Origin: an uncultured Chlorobiaceae bacterium
GTDB taxonomy: Bacteria > Bacteroidota > Chlorobiia > Chlorobiales > Chlorobiaceae
Reading direction: 5' to 3'
NCBI GenBank assembly: GCA_903865705.1
Contig: CAIPKT010000177.1
Location: 1-39,301, forward strand
DNA: 39,301 nucleotides
Each line of letters opens with the position of its first letter. Positions within the stretch are counted from its first letter, which is position 1. Shown here piece after piece: positions 28,009-37,291 of this stretch. Below the pieces are notes generated by a model that made no database searches, was not told the origin of the DNA, and was given only the letters and a program-made list of their open reading frames with translations. Made by a program: the position numbers and the translations under genes.

Positions 28009-29283
28009 TTACTGAAAAAGGTTGGGGAAAAGCGCACTGACGCCGTACAGCGTCGAGAGTATGATAATTGCCACAACAATCGTAGTGCTGACAATATTTT
28101 GCAATGGAGTATTGGCATACTCCCCCATTGTTTTTTTGTCATTGAGCAGAAGAATCAGAAACACCAGCGCAGCAGGCAGAAGCGTGACCGCAACAACCTG
28201 GACAAAGAGAGTAATCAGCACAAGCGGAGCTCCCGGTATGAGTGGAATAACACCGGCCGTAGCAAGGGTAATAAAAAAGGAGATATAAAACCAGGGAGCT
28301 TCCTTCACCTTGGTATTGAGAGAGTGCGCCCATCCGAAGATTTCACCAAATGCCCAGGAGCTTGCCAGAGATATGCAGATTGCGCCGAGCAGACCGGCAT
28401 TAAAGAGCCCTATGGCCATGAATGCACCAACATAGTGGTTCGTTTTCATCAGCATTTTGGCGGCGGTGGCAGCATCATCGATTGGTGCTCCATTCAGCAG
28501 CGTTCCAGTAACAATCACAATGAAAATCGCAACCGAAACCGTGATGATAGAGCCGATAAAGGTATCGAGCTTGCCCATTTTGATGTCTTTTTCCTGCAAT
28601 CCCTTGTCAACAACTGAGCTTTGCTGGAAAAAGAGCATCCAGGGAGCAATGGTGGTTCCGATATTGGCCATGAGCAGAAAAAAAAGCTCATTGTTCAAGC
28701 CACCGGGAAGATTGGGAATAAGACCCTGACCGGCAATATCAGCAAGAGAAGGATTGACCATGAATGCCGCAGGAATATAGATCAGGTTCAGCAAGCAAAA
28801 TCCGAGTGCAATCTTCTCCCAGGTCCAGTAGCGCCCGTTCAGCACAATGACGCTCATGAGCAAGACAACGAGAATCACGGTTAGCCAGGCAGGTACTCCA
28901 AAAATGCTTAACGCCGCAGTCATCCCTACAAATTCAGTGACAAGCGTCAGCCAGTCGACAATCATCAAATCGATGAGTGAAAACCATCCCCAGAATGCGC
29001 CAAAACTCTCAAAAATCGCCTCAGCATGTCCACGCTTGGTCACTGCTCCCAACCTCACGGTCATCTCCTGTACATAATAAGCTACGGGAATGAGAAGAAG
29101 CAAAAACCATATCAGATGATAACCATATTTGGCGCCTGTAGCGGCATAGGTAGTAATTCCACCGGCATCATTGTCGGCAATCATCACAACAAGGCCGGGA
29201 CCGGCAATAGCCAGGTAAAGGCGAATCGATTTCCAGACTTTTTTAAACCGGAAGTAGAGGAGGGAAAAAAAATCCATATCCAA
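28009..29283 (-). CDS. NRAMP-family divalent metal transporter, atypical (possible Mg2+-type NRMT)
   Basis: AIAGPGLVVMIADNDAGGITTYAATGAKYGYHLIWFLLLLIPVAYYVQEMTVRLGAVTKRGHAE; TM6 region MANIGTTIAPWMLFFQQSS. Confidence 0.9.
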   Translation of the reverse strand: MDMDFFSLLYFRFKKVWKSIRLYLAIAGPGLVVMIADNDAGGITTYAATGAKYGYHLIWFLLLLIPVAYYVQEMTVRLGAVTKRGHAEAIFESFGAFWGWFSLIDLMIVDWLTLVTEFVGMTAALSIFGVPAWLTVILVVLLMSVIVLNGRYWTWEKIALGFCLLNLIYIPAAFMVNPSLADIAGQGLIPNLPGGLNNELFFLLMANIGTTIAPWMLFFQQSSVVDKGLQEKDIKMGKLDTFIGSIITVSVAIFIVIVTGTLLNGAPIDDAATAAKMLMKTNHYVGAFMAIGLFNAGLLGAICISLASSWAFGEIFGWAHSLNTKVKEAPWFYISFFITLATAGVIPLIPGAPLVLITLFVQVVAVTLLPAALVFLILLLNDKKTMGEYANTPLQNIVSTTIVVAIIILSTLYGVSALFPNLFQ

Positions 29284-29661
29284 TGAGTTGGACGTTTACA
29301 AAACCAGGGCATTGATATCAAGACAGAAAGGAGAGGCATCGAACTCATGGTCTTTTTCCAATACCTGGTCAGGAATGTTGTCTGCATTAAACTGTAGTAA
29401 AAGCAAATGCAACTCGCTGCAGACTCACCAGTCAATCCGGCGAAAATTTACCATTCTTTGCCCACTTTACAAAGACTATTTTCGAAGGTATAGTATGTTT
29501 AAATGTACATGAAGAAACGCGAAAATAGGGCAAAAACAGCGCTATCTTATTCAAAGAACTGATTAGGAAATTTCGAATAAAAAGTTTAGAGTTCATCATT
29601 AATTTTATTAACAATTGTGAATGATATTTCAAGAGCCATCTCCCTAAAAAAATCACTACCC

Positions 29662-30615
29662 ATGGGACGTATTGCAAAAAAGTTGACTGATCTTATCGGC
29701 AACACCCCTCTTCTTGAACTTGGAAATTTTAATCGAGAACATGGAACAGAGGCTACTATTATAGCCAAACTTGAATACTTCAACCCGGGAGGGAGCGTCA
29801 AGGATCGCATCGGTTTTTCAATGATCGAAGATGCTGAAAAACAGGGATTACTTAATAAAGAGAGCATCATTATCGAGCCGACGAGCGGCAATACCGGTAT
29901 TGCCCTTGCGTTCATTGCCGCGTCCAAAGGATACCGTTTGATTCTGGCCATGCCTGAAACCATGAGTATTGAACGCAGGAACCTCCTCAAGGCGCTCGGT
30001 GCTGAACTGATATTGACACCGGGGTCGGAAGGGATGCTCGGAGCAATCAGAACAGCCGATGAACTGCACGCAAAATATCCGAATTCCTTTATCCCTCAGC
30101 AGTTCCAAAACCCTGCGAATCCTGAAATCCACCGTACAACAACCGCACTTGAAATATGGAACGATACCGATGGTAACGTTGACATCTTTGTTAGCGGCGT
30201 TGGCACTGGCGGCACGATAACCGGTGTTGGAGAGGTACTCAAACAGCGAAACCCTGAGGTTAAAATTGTTGCTGTAGAGCCTTTCGACTCACAGGTTATT
30301 GCCGGTGGCAAACCCGGACCACACAAAATACAGGGCATTGGCGCCGGCTTTCTGCCCGATACACTCAACAAAGAGGTTATCGATGAAATTATTCCAGTCA
30401 AAAATGAAGATGCACTCCGCACAGGTCGTGAACTTGCCAAGACAGAAGGACTGATTGTCGGCATATCGTCAGGAGCAGCAGTATATGCCGCACTGCAACT
30501 TGCAAAACGCGAAGAGAATCAAGGAAAACGAATTGTCGTCATTCTGCCCGATACCGGTGAACGATATCTCTCGACACTGCTCTACCAGTTTGAAAATGAA
30601 CCCGTCGTTATTTAA
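29662..30615 (+). CDS. cysK: Cysteine synthase A (O-acetylserine sulfhydrylase)
   Basis: [73 protein letters not shown]. Confidence 0.95.
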   Translation: MGRIAKKLTDLIGNTPLLELGNFNREHGTEATIIAKLEYFNPGGSVKDRIGFSMIEDAEKQGLLNKESIIIEPTSGNTGIALAFIAASKGYRLILAMPETMSIERRNLLKALGAELILTPGSEGMLGAIRTADELHAKYPNSFIPQQFQNPANPEIHRTTTALEIWNDTDGNVDIFVSGVGTGGTITGVGEVLKQRNPEVKIVAVEPFDSQVIAGGKPGPHKIQGIGAGFLPDTLNKEVIDEIIPVKNEDALRTGRELAKTEGLIVGISSGAAVYAALQLAKREENQGKRIVVILPDTGERYLSTLLYQFENEPVVI

Positions 30616-30675
30616 AAAACAGGCCGTTTTTGGTGCTCAATAGAAACAGTTCACCAATCACTTTTAAACCATTGC

Positions 30676-32139
30676 ATGACCATGTCAAACGCACTTCAGG
30701 AACCTAACAGTCAATTACAGCGCAGTGTAACGACCACCGTAGCAAGAAATCTGGCGAATACAACCAAAACAGCTCCCCAGATGAACTCCATAACCCCGAG
30801 ATGGCTGTTAAAGCTTCTCCCGTGGGTAAATGTCTCATCCGGCACCTACCGGGTAAACCGCACAAAAATTGAATTGCAGAAGCCAGAGCGCATCGGCATT
30901 GATTTTCACAGAGGCACAGCGTCATTCAGACCAGAATCACTGAAAAGCATTCCCCTTTTTGCTTCGTTTGATGAGGATATCATCAACAGCCTTGCAAGAA
31001 AGTTTGTGCTTGAAGAGGCGGAACTGGGCAACACCCTGATTCTTGAAGGTGAGGATCGCCATAAAATTTTCATCATTGCACACGGTCAGGTCGAAATTTT
31101 AAGCAAGGGCCTGCACGGAGAAGATCTTCGTATCGCCTTGCTTTCGGAGGGAGAGTTCTTCGGTGAAGAGGATCTTGTTTCCGACAAGCCGTCATCGGTC
31201 ACCATCCGGACCATTACCCCCGGCTCCTATTTCTCACTCTCGAGTGTCGATATCGAAAAGCTCTTCAAGGAATCTCCTGCACTGAAGGAATCATTTCAGG
31301 CGTCGGTAGAAGATTACCTTAAAATACGCTCAACCGTCAACAAGCACGGTGAAAAGCACATTGACCTTATTGCCGGGTTCGCTGAAAATGTTGAAATCCC
31401 GGAAACCTATGTCGATTATTCCAACAAGCCCCGCGAATACTCGCTCCAGGCTATACAGACCGTTGTTCGGGTGCACACAAGGGTTTCAGACCTTTACAAT
31501 GAGCCCTACAACCAGATAGAGCAGCAGATGCGCCTGACGATCGAGGGCGTCAAGGAGCGTCAGGAATGGGAATTCATCAACAACAGAGAGTTCGGCCTTC
31601 TTCATTCTGCCGATCCCGGACAGCGCATCAGCACTCGCTACGGCACACCGACACCTGATGATCTGGACGATCTGCTCACGAAAGTATGGAAAAAACCAGC
31701 CTTCTTTATCGCCCACCCGAAAGCCATTGCGGCCTTCGAGCGCGAATGCACCTGGCGCGGCGTGCCGCCTCCGACCATCAATCTCTTCGGAACACCTGTC
31801 CTGACCTGGCGTGGCGTGCCGCTTATTCCATGCGACAAGCTTGAAATCAACAAGAACAACAAATCGGTTCATGGCACAACCAATATTATTCTTGTTCGTG
31901 TTGGCGAAAATGAGCAAGGTGTGGTTGGACTGCATCAGGCAGGAATCCCCGGTGAGATCAGCCCAAGCCTTTCAGCACGCCTGATGGGACTCGACAAGCT
32001 GGGCGTCGCCTCATACCTGTTGACACTCTATTCGTCACTGGCTGTTCTGACCGATGATGCGCTTGCCATCCTTGAAAATGTTGAGGTAGGCTACTATCAC
32101 GATTACGAACATCGCCAGACAACCCCTAAAACGAAATAG
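30676..32139 (+). CDS. Family 2B-type encapsulin shell protein (cyclic-nucleotide-binding-like domain inserted in a HK97-fold shell protein)
   Basis: CNMP-like domain SIPLFASFDEDIINSLARKFVLEEAELGNTLILEGEDRHKIFIIAHGQVEIL...GEFFGEEDL; shell segments YSLQAIQTVVRVHTRVSDLYNEPYNQIEQQMRLTIEGVKERQEWEFINNREFGLL, DLDDLLTKVWKKPAFFIAHPKAIAAFERECTWRGVPPPTINLFGTPVLTWRGVPLIPCDK, ARLMGLDKLGVASYLLTLYSSLAVLTDDALAILENVEV (SrpI-like). Cargo-type desulfurase gene follows. Confidence 0.92.
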   Translation: MTMSNALQEPNSQLQRSVTTTVARNLANTTKTAPQMNSITPRWLLKLLPWVNVSSGTYRVNRTKIELQKPERIGIDFHRGTASFRPESLKSIPLFASFDEDIINSLARKFVLEEAELGNTLILEGEDRHKIFIIAHGQVEILSKGLHGEDLRIALLSEGEFFGEEDLVSDKPSSVTIRTITPGSYFSLSSVDIEKLFKESPALKESFQASVEDYLKIRSTVNKHGEKHIDLIAGFAENVEIPETYVDYSNKPREYSLQAIQTVVRVHTRVSDLYNEPYNQIEQQMRLTIEGVKERQEWEFINNREFGLLHSADPGQRISTRYGTPTPDDLDDLLTKVWKKPAFFIAHPKAIAAFERECTWRGVPPPTINLFGTPVLTWRGVPLIPCDKLEINKNNKSVHGTTNIILVRVGENEQGVVGLHQAGIPGEISPSLSARLMGLDKLGVASYLLTLYSSLAVLTDDALAILENVEVGYYHDYEHRQTTPKTK

Positions 32140-32157
32140 AACCGCGACAATAAACTA

Positions 32158-32208
32158 CTATAGAGAGGCACTCTTCCGAAGAACTGAATTCAGGGAGCCT
32201 CTCTATGG
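32158..32208 (+). promoter_or_regulatory. Intercistronic stem-loop between the encapsulin and cargo desulfurase genes
   Basis: Perfect 10-bp arms ATAGAGAGGC (32160-32169) / GCCTCTCTAT (32197-32206), extended by CTCT/AGGG past one mismatch; no T-run follows. Confidence 0.7.
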
Positions 32209-32223
32209 ATTACTCTTGTACTT

Positions 32224-34401
32224 ATGCCACATAAAAATGAGCAACCCAGCATTCCGGGAATCGGGAGTGATATCATCAGTCCGGTGTTCATTGCACAGCT
32301 TGCAAGCCGCCTGTTCAACGAGCTTCCTGAGGCAGGAAGTGTTCCAAAATTTGAAACTGACGGCGCAGGGGCCCCATATTCTTTTGCTGAAACCATAAAC
32401 GACAAACGGGCTCACGGCGACCCTGGCCGATTGGATACTGCAAATCATCTCCCGGGGCAGGAATTACCCCAGCATCCGGATCTTCCCTACTTTTCTGAAG
32501 AGCTTCCGGCTCAGCCAGAAAAAAAGCAAGAACCGCTTGGCCATCACGCCAACAAACTGACCGAGCAGCAGAACTATTCCGACAATAAAAACGGTTCATA
32601 CGGGCTCGACCAGTTCATACAGCGTACCCTGCCGGCAAAACCGGATGACGCTGACAACATTGCCCCGTTTTTCACCACCCTGAACGGTGGTCTTCCGGCT
32701 GAAGACGAATTTCCCTTCAGTCTGCTCTTTGCCGCAGCACAGGATCCTGTTGCATCAACCGGCGCACTTCCGAAAATAATCCCTCCGGCAATTGCCCCTG
32801 ACGCTTTTTCCACCAACCAGTTACGGGAGCAGAGTCCTGAACTGCCTGGCACGGCAGGTAGCCCTACAGAGGGTCAATGTTATGCAGAAAAGCTTTACAG
32901 GACGTTTGAGCAGGAACAGGGAAGCCCTGATTTGGAGAACGTTTTTCGTTCCCTTCGCGGCATTCCGAATCTTTCTTCGGGAGATAACTTTGGGCTCCCC
33001 TTCCCTGGAACCGTTGAGCGCTCTTCCAGCCCCCATCCTGAGCTCCCGGGAAAAGCACCGGCCCCAATACGGCCAACTGCAACACCGGCGAAGCCTGACA
33101 GCACCCTAATGCCGTTCAGTCTGCCGGATGTTCCTGCAGAGCCCTACTACTTTCTGCGTGAACCCAGCCAACCCGTTCACCAGGCTGAAGGGTTTGATGT
33201 CGCCACCATACGCAAGGACTTTCCGGTGCTGCATCAAAAGATTCACGGCAAACAGCTTGTCTGGTTCGACAATGCAGCTACAACGCAGAAACCGCTGAGC
33301 GTCATCAACGCTGTGGCGCAGTTCTATGCAACAGACAACTCGAACATCCATCGCGGGGCTCATACCCTCGCCGCCCGCGCAACCGACGCCTACGAAGGTG
33401 CCCGTGAAAAAATCAGGCAGTTCATTGGCGCAAGCTCCGCAACAGAAATCATCTATGTCCGGGGCACCACAGAAGGAATCAATCTGGTAGCACAGACATG
33501 GGGACGCAAGTTCCTCCAGCCGGGCGACGAAATTGTGCTTTCGATCCTTGAACACCACGCCAATATTGTTCCCTGGCAGATGGTTGCGCACGAAAGAGGA
33601 GCGCGCATCAAGGTGGTGCCGGTCAACGACCGTGGCGAAATTATCATGGAAGAGTACACCAAGCTGCTCGGGCCCCGCACAAAGTTTGTATCACTGACCC
33701 ATGCTTCAAACGGCCTTGGAACCATACTTCCAATTAAGGAGATGATCCAGTTGGCAAAGCGGTTCGATGCCAAAGTGCTGATCGATGGCGCCCAGTCGGT
33801 TGCCCATATACCGGTCAATGTGCAGGATCTGGATGCCGATTTCTTTGTTTTTTCAGGCCATAAAATATTTGCCCCAACCGGTATCGGTGTGGTCTACGGA
33901 AAACGGGAACTGCTTGAGCTCATGCCGCCATGGCAGGGCGGCGGCAACATGATCCAGGACGTACGGTTTGAAGAGACAATCTACAACGAACCTCCTGCAA
34001 AATTCGAAGCCGGAACTCCATCAATTGGCGATGCCATAGGCCTTGGAGCAGCACTCGACTATGTGCGCAAAATCGGGCTCGATAACATTTCCCGTTATGA
34101 GCATGAGCTGACCGAGTACGGTACCGAACGCTTGATTGGGATTCCAGGACTGCGCATGATCGGAACTGCACGAAACAAGGTCGGAGTGCTCTCTTTTGTG
34201 TTGAGCAAACTCCCCAACGAAGAGGTAGGCAAACTGCTTGACCGCGAAGGAATTGCCGTCCGTACCGGCCACCACTGCTCCCAGCCGTCTTTACGCCGGT
34301 TCGGTGTTGAAGGAACGATACGGCCATCACTCGCCTTCTACAATACCAAAGAAGAGATTGACCGGCTTGCTGAGGTAATCAACCGCATCCAGCGCCGATA
34401 A
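32224..34401 (+). CDS. SufS-type cysteine desulfurase with ~320-aa disordered N-terminal encapsulin-targeting extension
   Basis: From FDVATIRKDFPVLHQKIHGKQLVWFDNAATTQKP: class V aminotransferase/SufS with SGHKIFAPTGIGVVYGK (PLP Lys) and VRTGHHCSQP (catalytic Cys). The preceding extension is rich in P/E/G/S/Q with short hydrophobic islands. Confidence 0.93.
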   Translation: MPHKNEQPSIPGIGSDIISPVFIAQLASRLFNELPEAGSVPKFETDGAGAPYSFAETINDKRAHGDPGRLDTANHLPGQELPQHPDLPYFSEELPAQPEKKQEPLGHHANKLTEQQNYSDNKNGSYGLDQFIQRTLPAKPDDADNIAPFFTTLNGGLPAEDEFPFSLLFAAAQDPVASTGALPKIIPPAIAPDAFSTNQLREQSPELPGTAGSPTEGQCYAEKLYRTFEQEQGSPDLENVFRSLRGIPNLSSGDNFGLPFPGTVERSSSPHPELPGKAPAPIRPTATPAKPDSTLMPFSLPDVPAEPYYFLREPSQPVHQAEGFDVATIRKDFPVLHQKIHGKQLVWFDNAATTQKPLSVINAVAQFYATDNSNIHRGAHTLAARATDAYEGAREKIRQFIGASSATEIIYVRGTTEGINLVAQTWGRKFLQPGDEIVLSILEHHANIVPWQMVAHERGARIKVVPVNDRGEIIMEEYTKLLGPRTKFVSLTHASNGLGTILPIKEMIQLAKRFDAKVLIDGAQSVAHIPVNVQDLDADFFVFSGHKIFAPTGIGVVYGKRELLELMPPWQGGGNMIQDVRFEETIYNEPPAKFEAGTPSIGDAIGLGAALDYVRKIGLDNISRYEHELTEYGTERLIGIPGLRMIGTARNKVGVLSFVLSKLPNEEVGKLLDREGIAVRTGHHCSQPSLRRFGVEGTIRPSLAFYNTKEEIDRLAEVINRIQRR

Positions 34402-34437
34402 GTCAGCGAAAAAATGAGATTTCATTGCTGTACCCCA

Positions 34438-34484
34438 AAACACAGGAAGCCATCCCTTTTGTGTCGGGATGGCTTCCTGTGTTT
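34438..34484. terminator. Strong bidirectional terminator between convergent cysteine desulfurase and ald
   Basis: AAACACAGGAAGCCATCCC-ttttgtgtc-GGGATGGCTTCCTGTGTTT, perfect 19-bp arms. Confidence 0.9.
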
Positions 34485-35587
34485 CAGATAAAGGGGTTCT
34501 CGTGAACCGGCAGGCCAAGTGAATGGGCAACCTCCTTATGGATCATATGTCCATTCCAGGTATTAAGTCCGCCTGAAAGTCCGGGCACCATTACCATGGC
34601 GCTATCAAGACCAAGGTCAGCAATTCTTCTGATGTAAGGAAGGGTAACTCCCGTAAGCCCGTCAGTGGATGTGCGGGGATATGCTGCCGGCATATTGGCA
34701 ACACAGTAATGAACAATCCCCTCTTCTATAAAAACCGGATCTTCATGCGTGGTCGGATGTGATGTTTCAAAGCACCCTCCCTGATCGATGGCAATATCGA
34801 CAATCACTGCCCCCGGCTTCATTTTTTGAAGCATGGATCGTGTCAACAGTTTTGGGGCACTCGCACCGGTAACCAGCACGGCACCGACAATCAGATCAAC
34901 ATCAGCAAGCATCTCCTCAAGATTCTGTTCATTGGCATAGAGGGTATGAACCTGCGGTGGCATGAGATTATCAAGTTCGCGCAATCTATCCTGATTGATT
35001 TCCATGATGGTAACCTCTGCTCCGAGACCTGCTGCAGCTCTTGCAGCATTTGTCCCTGCAGAACCACCTCCAAGAATCAGTACCTTTGCCGGAAGCACTC
35101 CGGGAAGGCCACCAAGCAGCTTACCTTCACCGCCCTGATGACGGGCAAGATAAAAGCCACCCATGATGATGCTCATTTTTCCGGCAACTTCGCTCATGGG
35201 AGCAAGCAACGGCAGATGGCCGCCATGCTCAACCGTCTCATAGGCAATCCCCGTTGTTTTAGCCTTGATCAAACGACGGGCAAGCTCAGGCGCACTGGCA
35301 AGATGCAGAAAGGTGAAAAGTATCTGACCCTCCCTTAAAAATTCAAACTCTACGGCAAGAGGCTCCTTGACCTTCACAATAAGATCATTTTTCCAGACCT
35401 CTGCGGCTGAAGCGGCAATAATCGCGCCGGAACGCCTGTACTTTTCATCGCTGAAGCCGCTTCCTTCGCCTGCTCCACGTTCAACAACAACATGGTGGCC
35501 ACCGCTCACGAGATGGCGAACACCTGCAGGAGTACAGGACACCCTGTTCTCTTTAATTTTAATTTCCTTCGGAATACCAATATTCAT
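34484..35587 (-). CDS. ald: Alanine dehydrogenase
   Basis: MNIGIPKEIKIKENRVSCTPAGVRHLVSGGHHVVVERGAGEGSGF...KVKEPL...VLILGGGSAGTNAARAAAGLGAEVTIMEIN...DIAIDQGGCFETSHPTTHEDPVF. Confidence 0.95.
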   Translation of the reverse strand: MNIGIPKEIKIKENRVSCTPAGVRHLVSGGHHVVVERGAGEGSGFSDEKYRRSGAIIAASAAEVWKNDLIVKVKEPLAVEFEFLREGQILFTFLHLASAPELARRLIKAKTTGIAYETVEHGGHLPLLAPMSEVAGKMSIIMGGFYLARHQGGEGKLLGGLPGVLPAKVLILGGGSAGTNAARAAAGLGAEVTIMEINQDRLRELDNLMPPQVHTLYANEQNLEEMLADVDLIVGAVLVTGASAPKLLTRSMLQKMKPGAVIVDIAIDQGGCFETSHPTTHEDPVFIEEGIVHYCVANMPAAYPRTSTDGLTGVTLPYIRRIADLGLDSAMVMVPGLSGGLNTWNGHMIHKEVAHSLGLPVHENPFI

Positions 35588-35828
35588 GAACAAGGGGGAT
35601 TAATAGCATTCAGCAACACCATCATCAATATCAGAAAATATATAAAGAACATCGTAAAAAACGACCGCCACTGATTGTTTCGGGTGCCTTACAAAGTGTC
35701 AATAAACCTTCAGGGCACCACCCGACAGTGAAACAACATCCCATATAAATGGTATCTTTATAGTATCCGCTTGCAAGTGCCATAAAGTTTGGTCTTTATG
35801 AGAGTGAACGGTACAATTTGCCGAAGAA

Positions 35829-37073
35829 ATGAGGGTTCATTCAGAAAAAATATTCATGCATTTTAATGATAAATTATCACCTGCTTTTCTCAAACTGCTG
35901 ATATTTCGTTTTCTGATTGTGCTTTCCTACCAGATGATGGCAATTGTTGTTGGCTGGCACATCTATGAACTGACGCGCGACACCCTTGCACTAGGCTTGA
36001 TAGGACTGGCCGAGGTTATCCCTTACTTCTCCTGCGCACTCTTTGCCGGTTATGCGGTCGATCACTACTCCAGACGTCTGTTTGGAGTACTCGCCTCTTT
36101 GATGGTCTTTCTCAGCGCCCTGACGCTGACTGCCGTATCGGCAGGCTTGACAGGTGGAAACCCTTCATACTGGCTTTACGGCGCTATTGCCTTTAACGGG
36201 GTTGCCCGAGCCTTTATCAGCCCGTCATACAGCACTTTGTTTGCTATCATTCTGCCCCGTGAACAATATACCCGCGCATCCGGTATCGGCAGTTCCGTCT
36301 TCCAGCTTGGACTGGTAATCGGCCCGGCGTTGGGCGGGATTCTGGTTGGATTTGCAGGAAAAACGGCCGGATACGGTGCTGCGGCCATTCTGAGCCTGGG
36401 AGCTGCCTTGGCACTCTTTTCGCTCCGCATCAAGGAGCCACCCTCTGCTGAAAGCACACCCATCTTCCAGAGCATCGCCGGAGGATTCAAATTTGTATTC
36501 AGCAACCAGATTATCCTCGGCGCACTTTCACTCGATATGTTCGCCGTTCTCTTCGGTGGCGCGGTAGCCTTGCTGCCAGCCTTCATTCACGATGTTTTTC
36601 ATTACGGACCAGAAGGGCTGGGCATCCTTCGTGCAGCTCCGGCAATAGGCGCCGTGATGACAGGACTCTTTCTGGCACGCCATCCAATTAATCTTCATGC
36701 CGGACGCTGGTTGCTTGGATCGGTAGCCGGATTTGGACTCTGCATTATAACTTTTGCCTTGTCCACAAACATCTGGCTTGCCGGTTTCCTGCTAATACTC
36801 TCCGGTGTTTGCGACGGTGTGTCGGTAGTCTTGCGCACAACTATCATGCAACTCGTGACACCCAACGAAATGCGTGGCCGGGTTTCCGCCATCAACGGCA
36901 TTTTTATTGGCTCATCCAATGAACTGGGTGCTTTTGAATCAGGTATTGCTGCACGCCTGATGGGGCTGGTGCCATCAGTGATTTTCGGCGGAATAATGAC
37001 GCTGGCGGTAGTTGCTGCCACAGCAAAGAAGGCTCCAAAACTGCGACGTCTTGAGCTGAATCAACTTTACTGA
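35829..37073 (+). CDS. MFS transporter (EntS-like efflux family)
   Basis: About 12 TM segments; ALGLIGLAEVIPYFSCALFAGYAVDHYSRR; NEMRGRVSAINGIFIGSSNELGAFESG. An alternative start at 35856 is possible. Confidence 0.9.
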   Translation: MRVHSEKIFMHFNDKLSPAFLKLLIFRFLIVLSYQMMAIVVGWHIYELTRDTLALGLIGLAEVIPYFSCALFAGYAVDHYSRRLFGVLASLMVFLSALTLTAVSAGLTGGNPSYWLYGAIAFNGVARAFISPSYSTLFAIILPREQYTRASGIGSSVFQLGLVIGPALGGILVGFAGKTAGYGAAAILSLGAALALFSLRIKEPPSAESTPIFQSIAGGFKFVFSNQIILGALSLDMFAVLFGGAVALLPAFIHDVFHYGPEGLGILRAAPAIGAVMTGLFLARHPINLHAGRWLLGSVAGFGLCIITFALSTNIWLAGFLLILSGVCDGVSVVLRTTIMQLVTPNEMRGRVSAINGIFIGSSNELGAFESGIAARLMGLVPSVIFGGIMTLAVVAATAKKAPKLRRLELNQLY

Positions 37074-37291
37074 TGCAACCCCATCGGCTTTCTGTGAAGC
37101 ACCACTAATAATCGTCATTAAAATAGTGCATAGTTCCCCGCTGCCAAACCAAAACTAATTACATCCCTCCTTTGTTTATTGTAAGGTGTATAAACATGAT
37201 AAAAATTCAATTATCAGAACAGCGGTTTATTGAATTGTTTATCTGGCAACATGTGATGTAATTGTTAGGACTTTAAAGAACCATAATTGGA

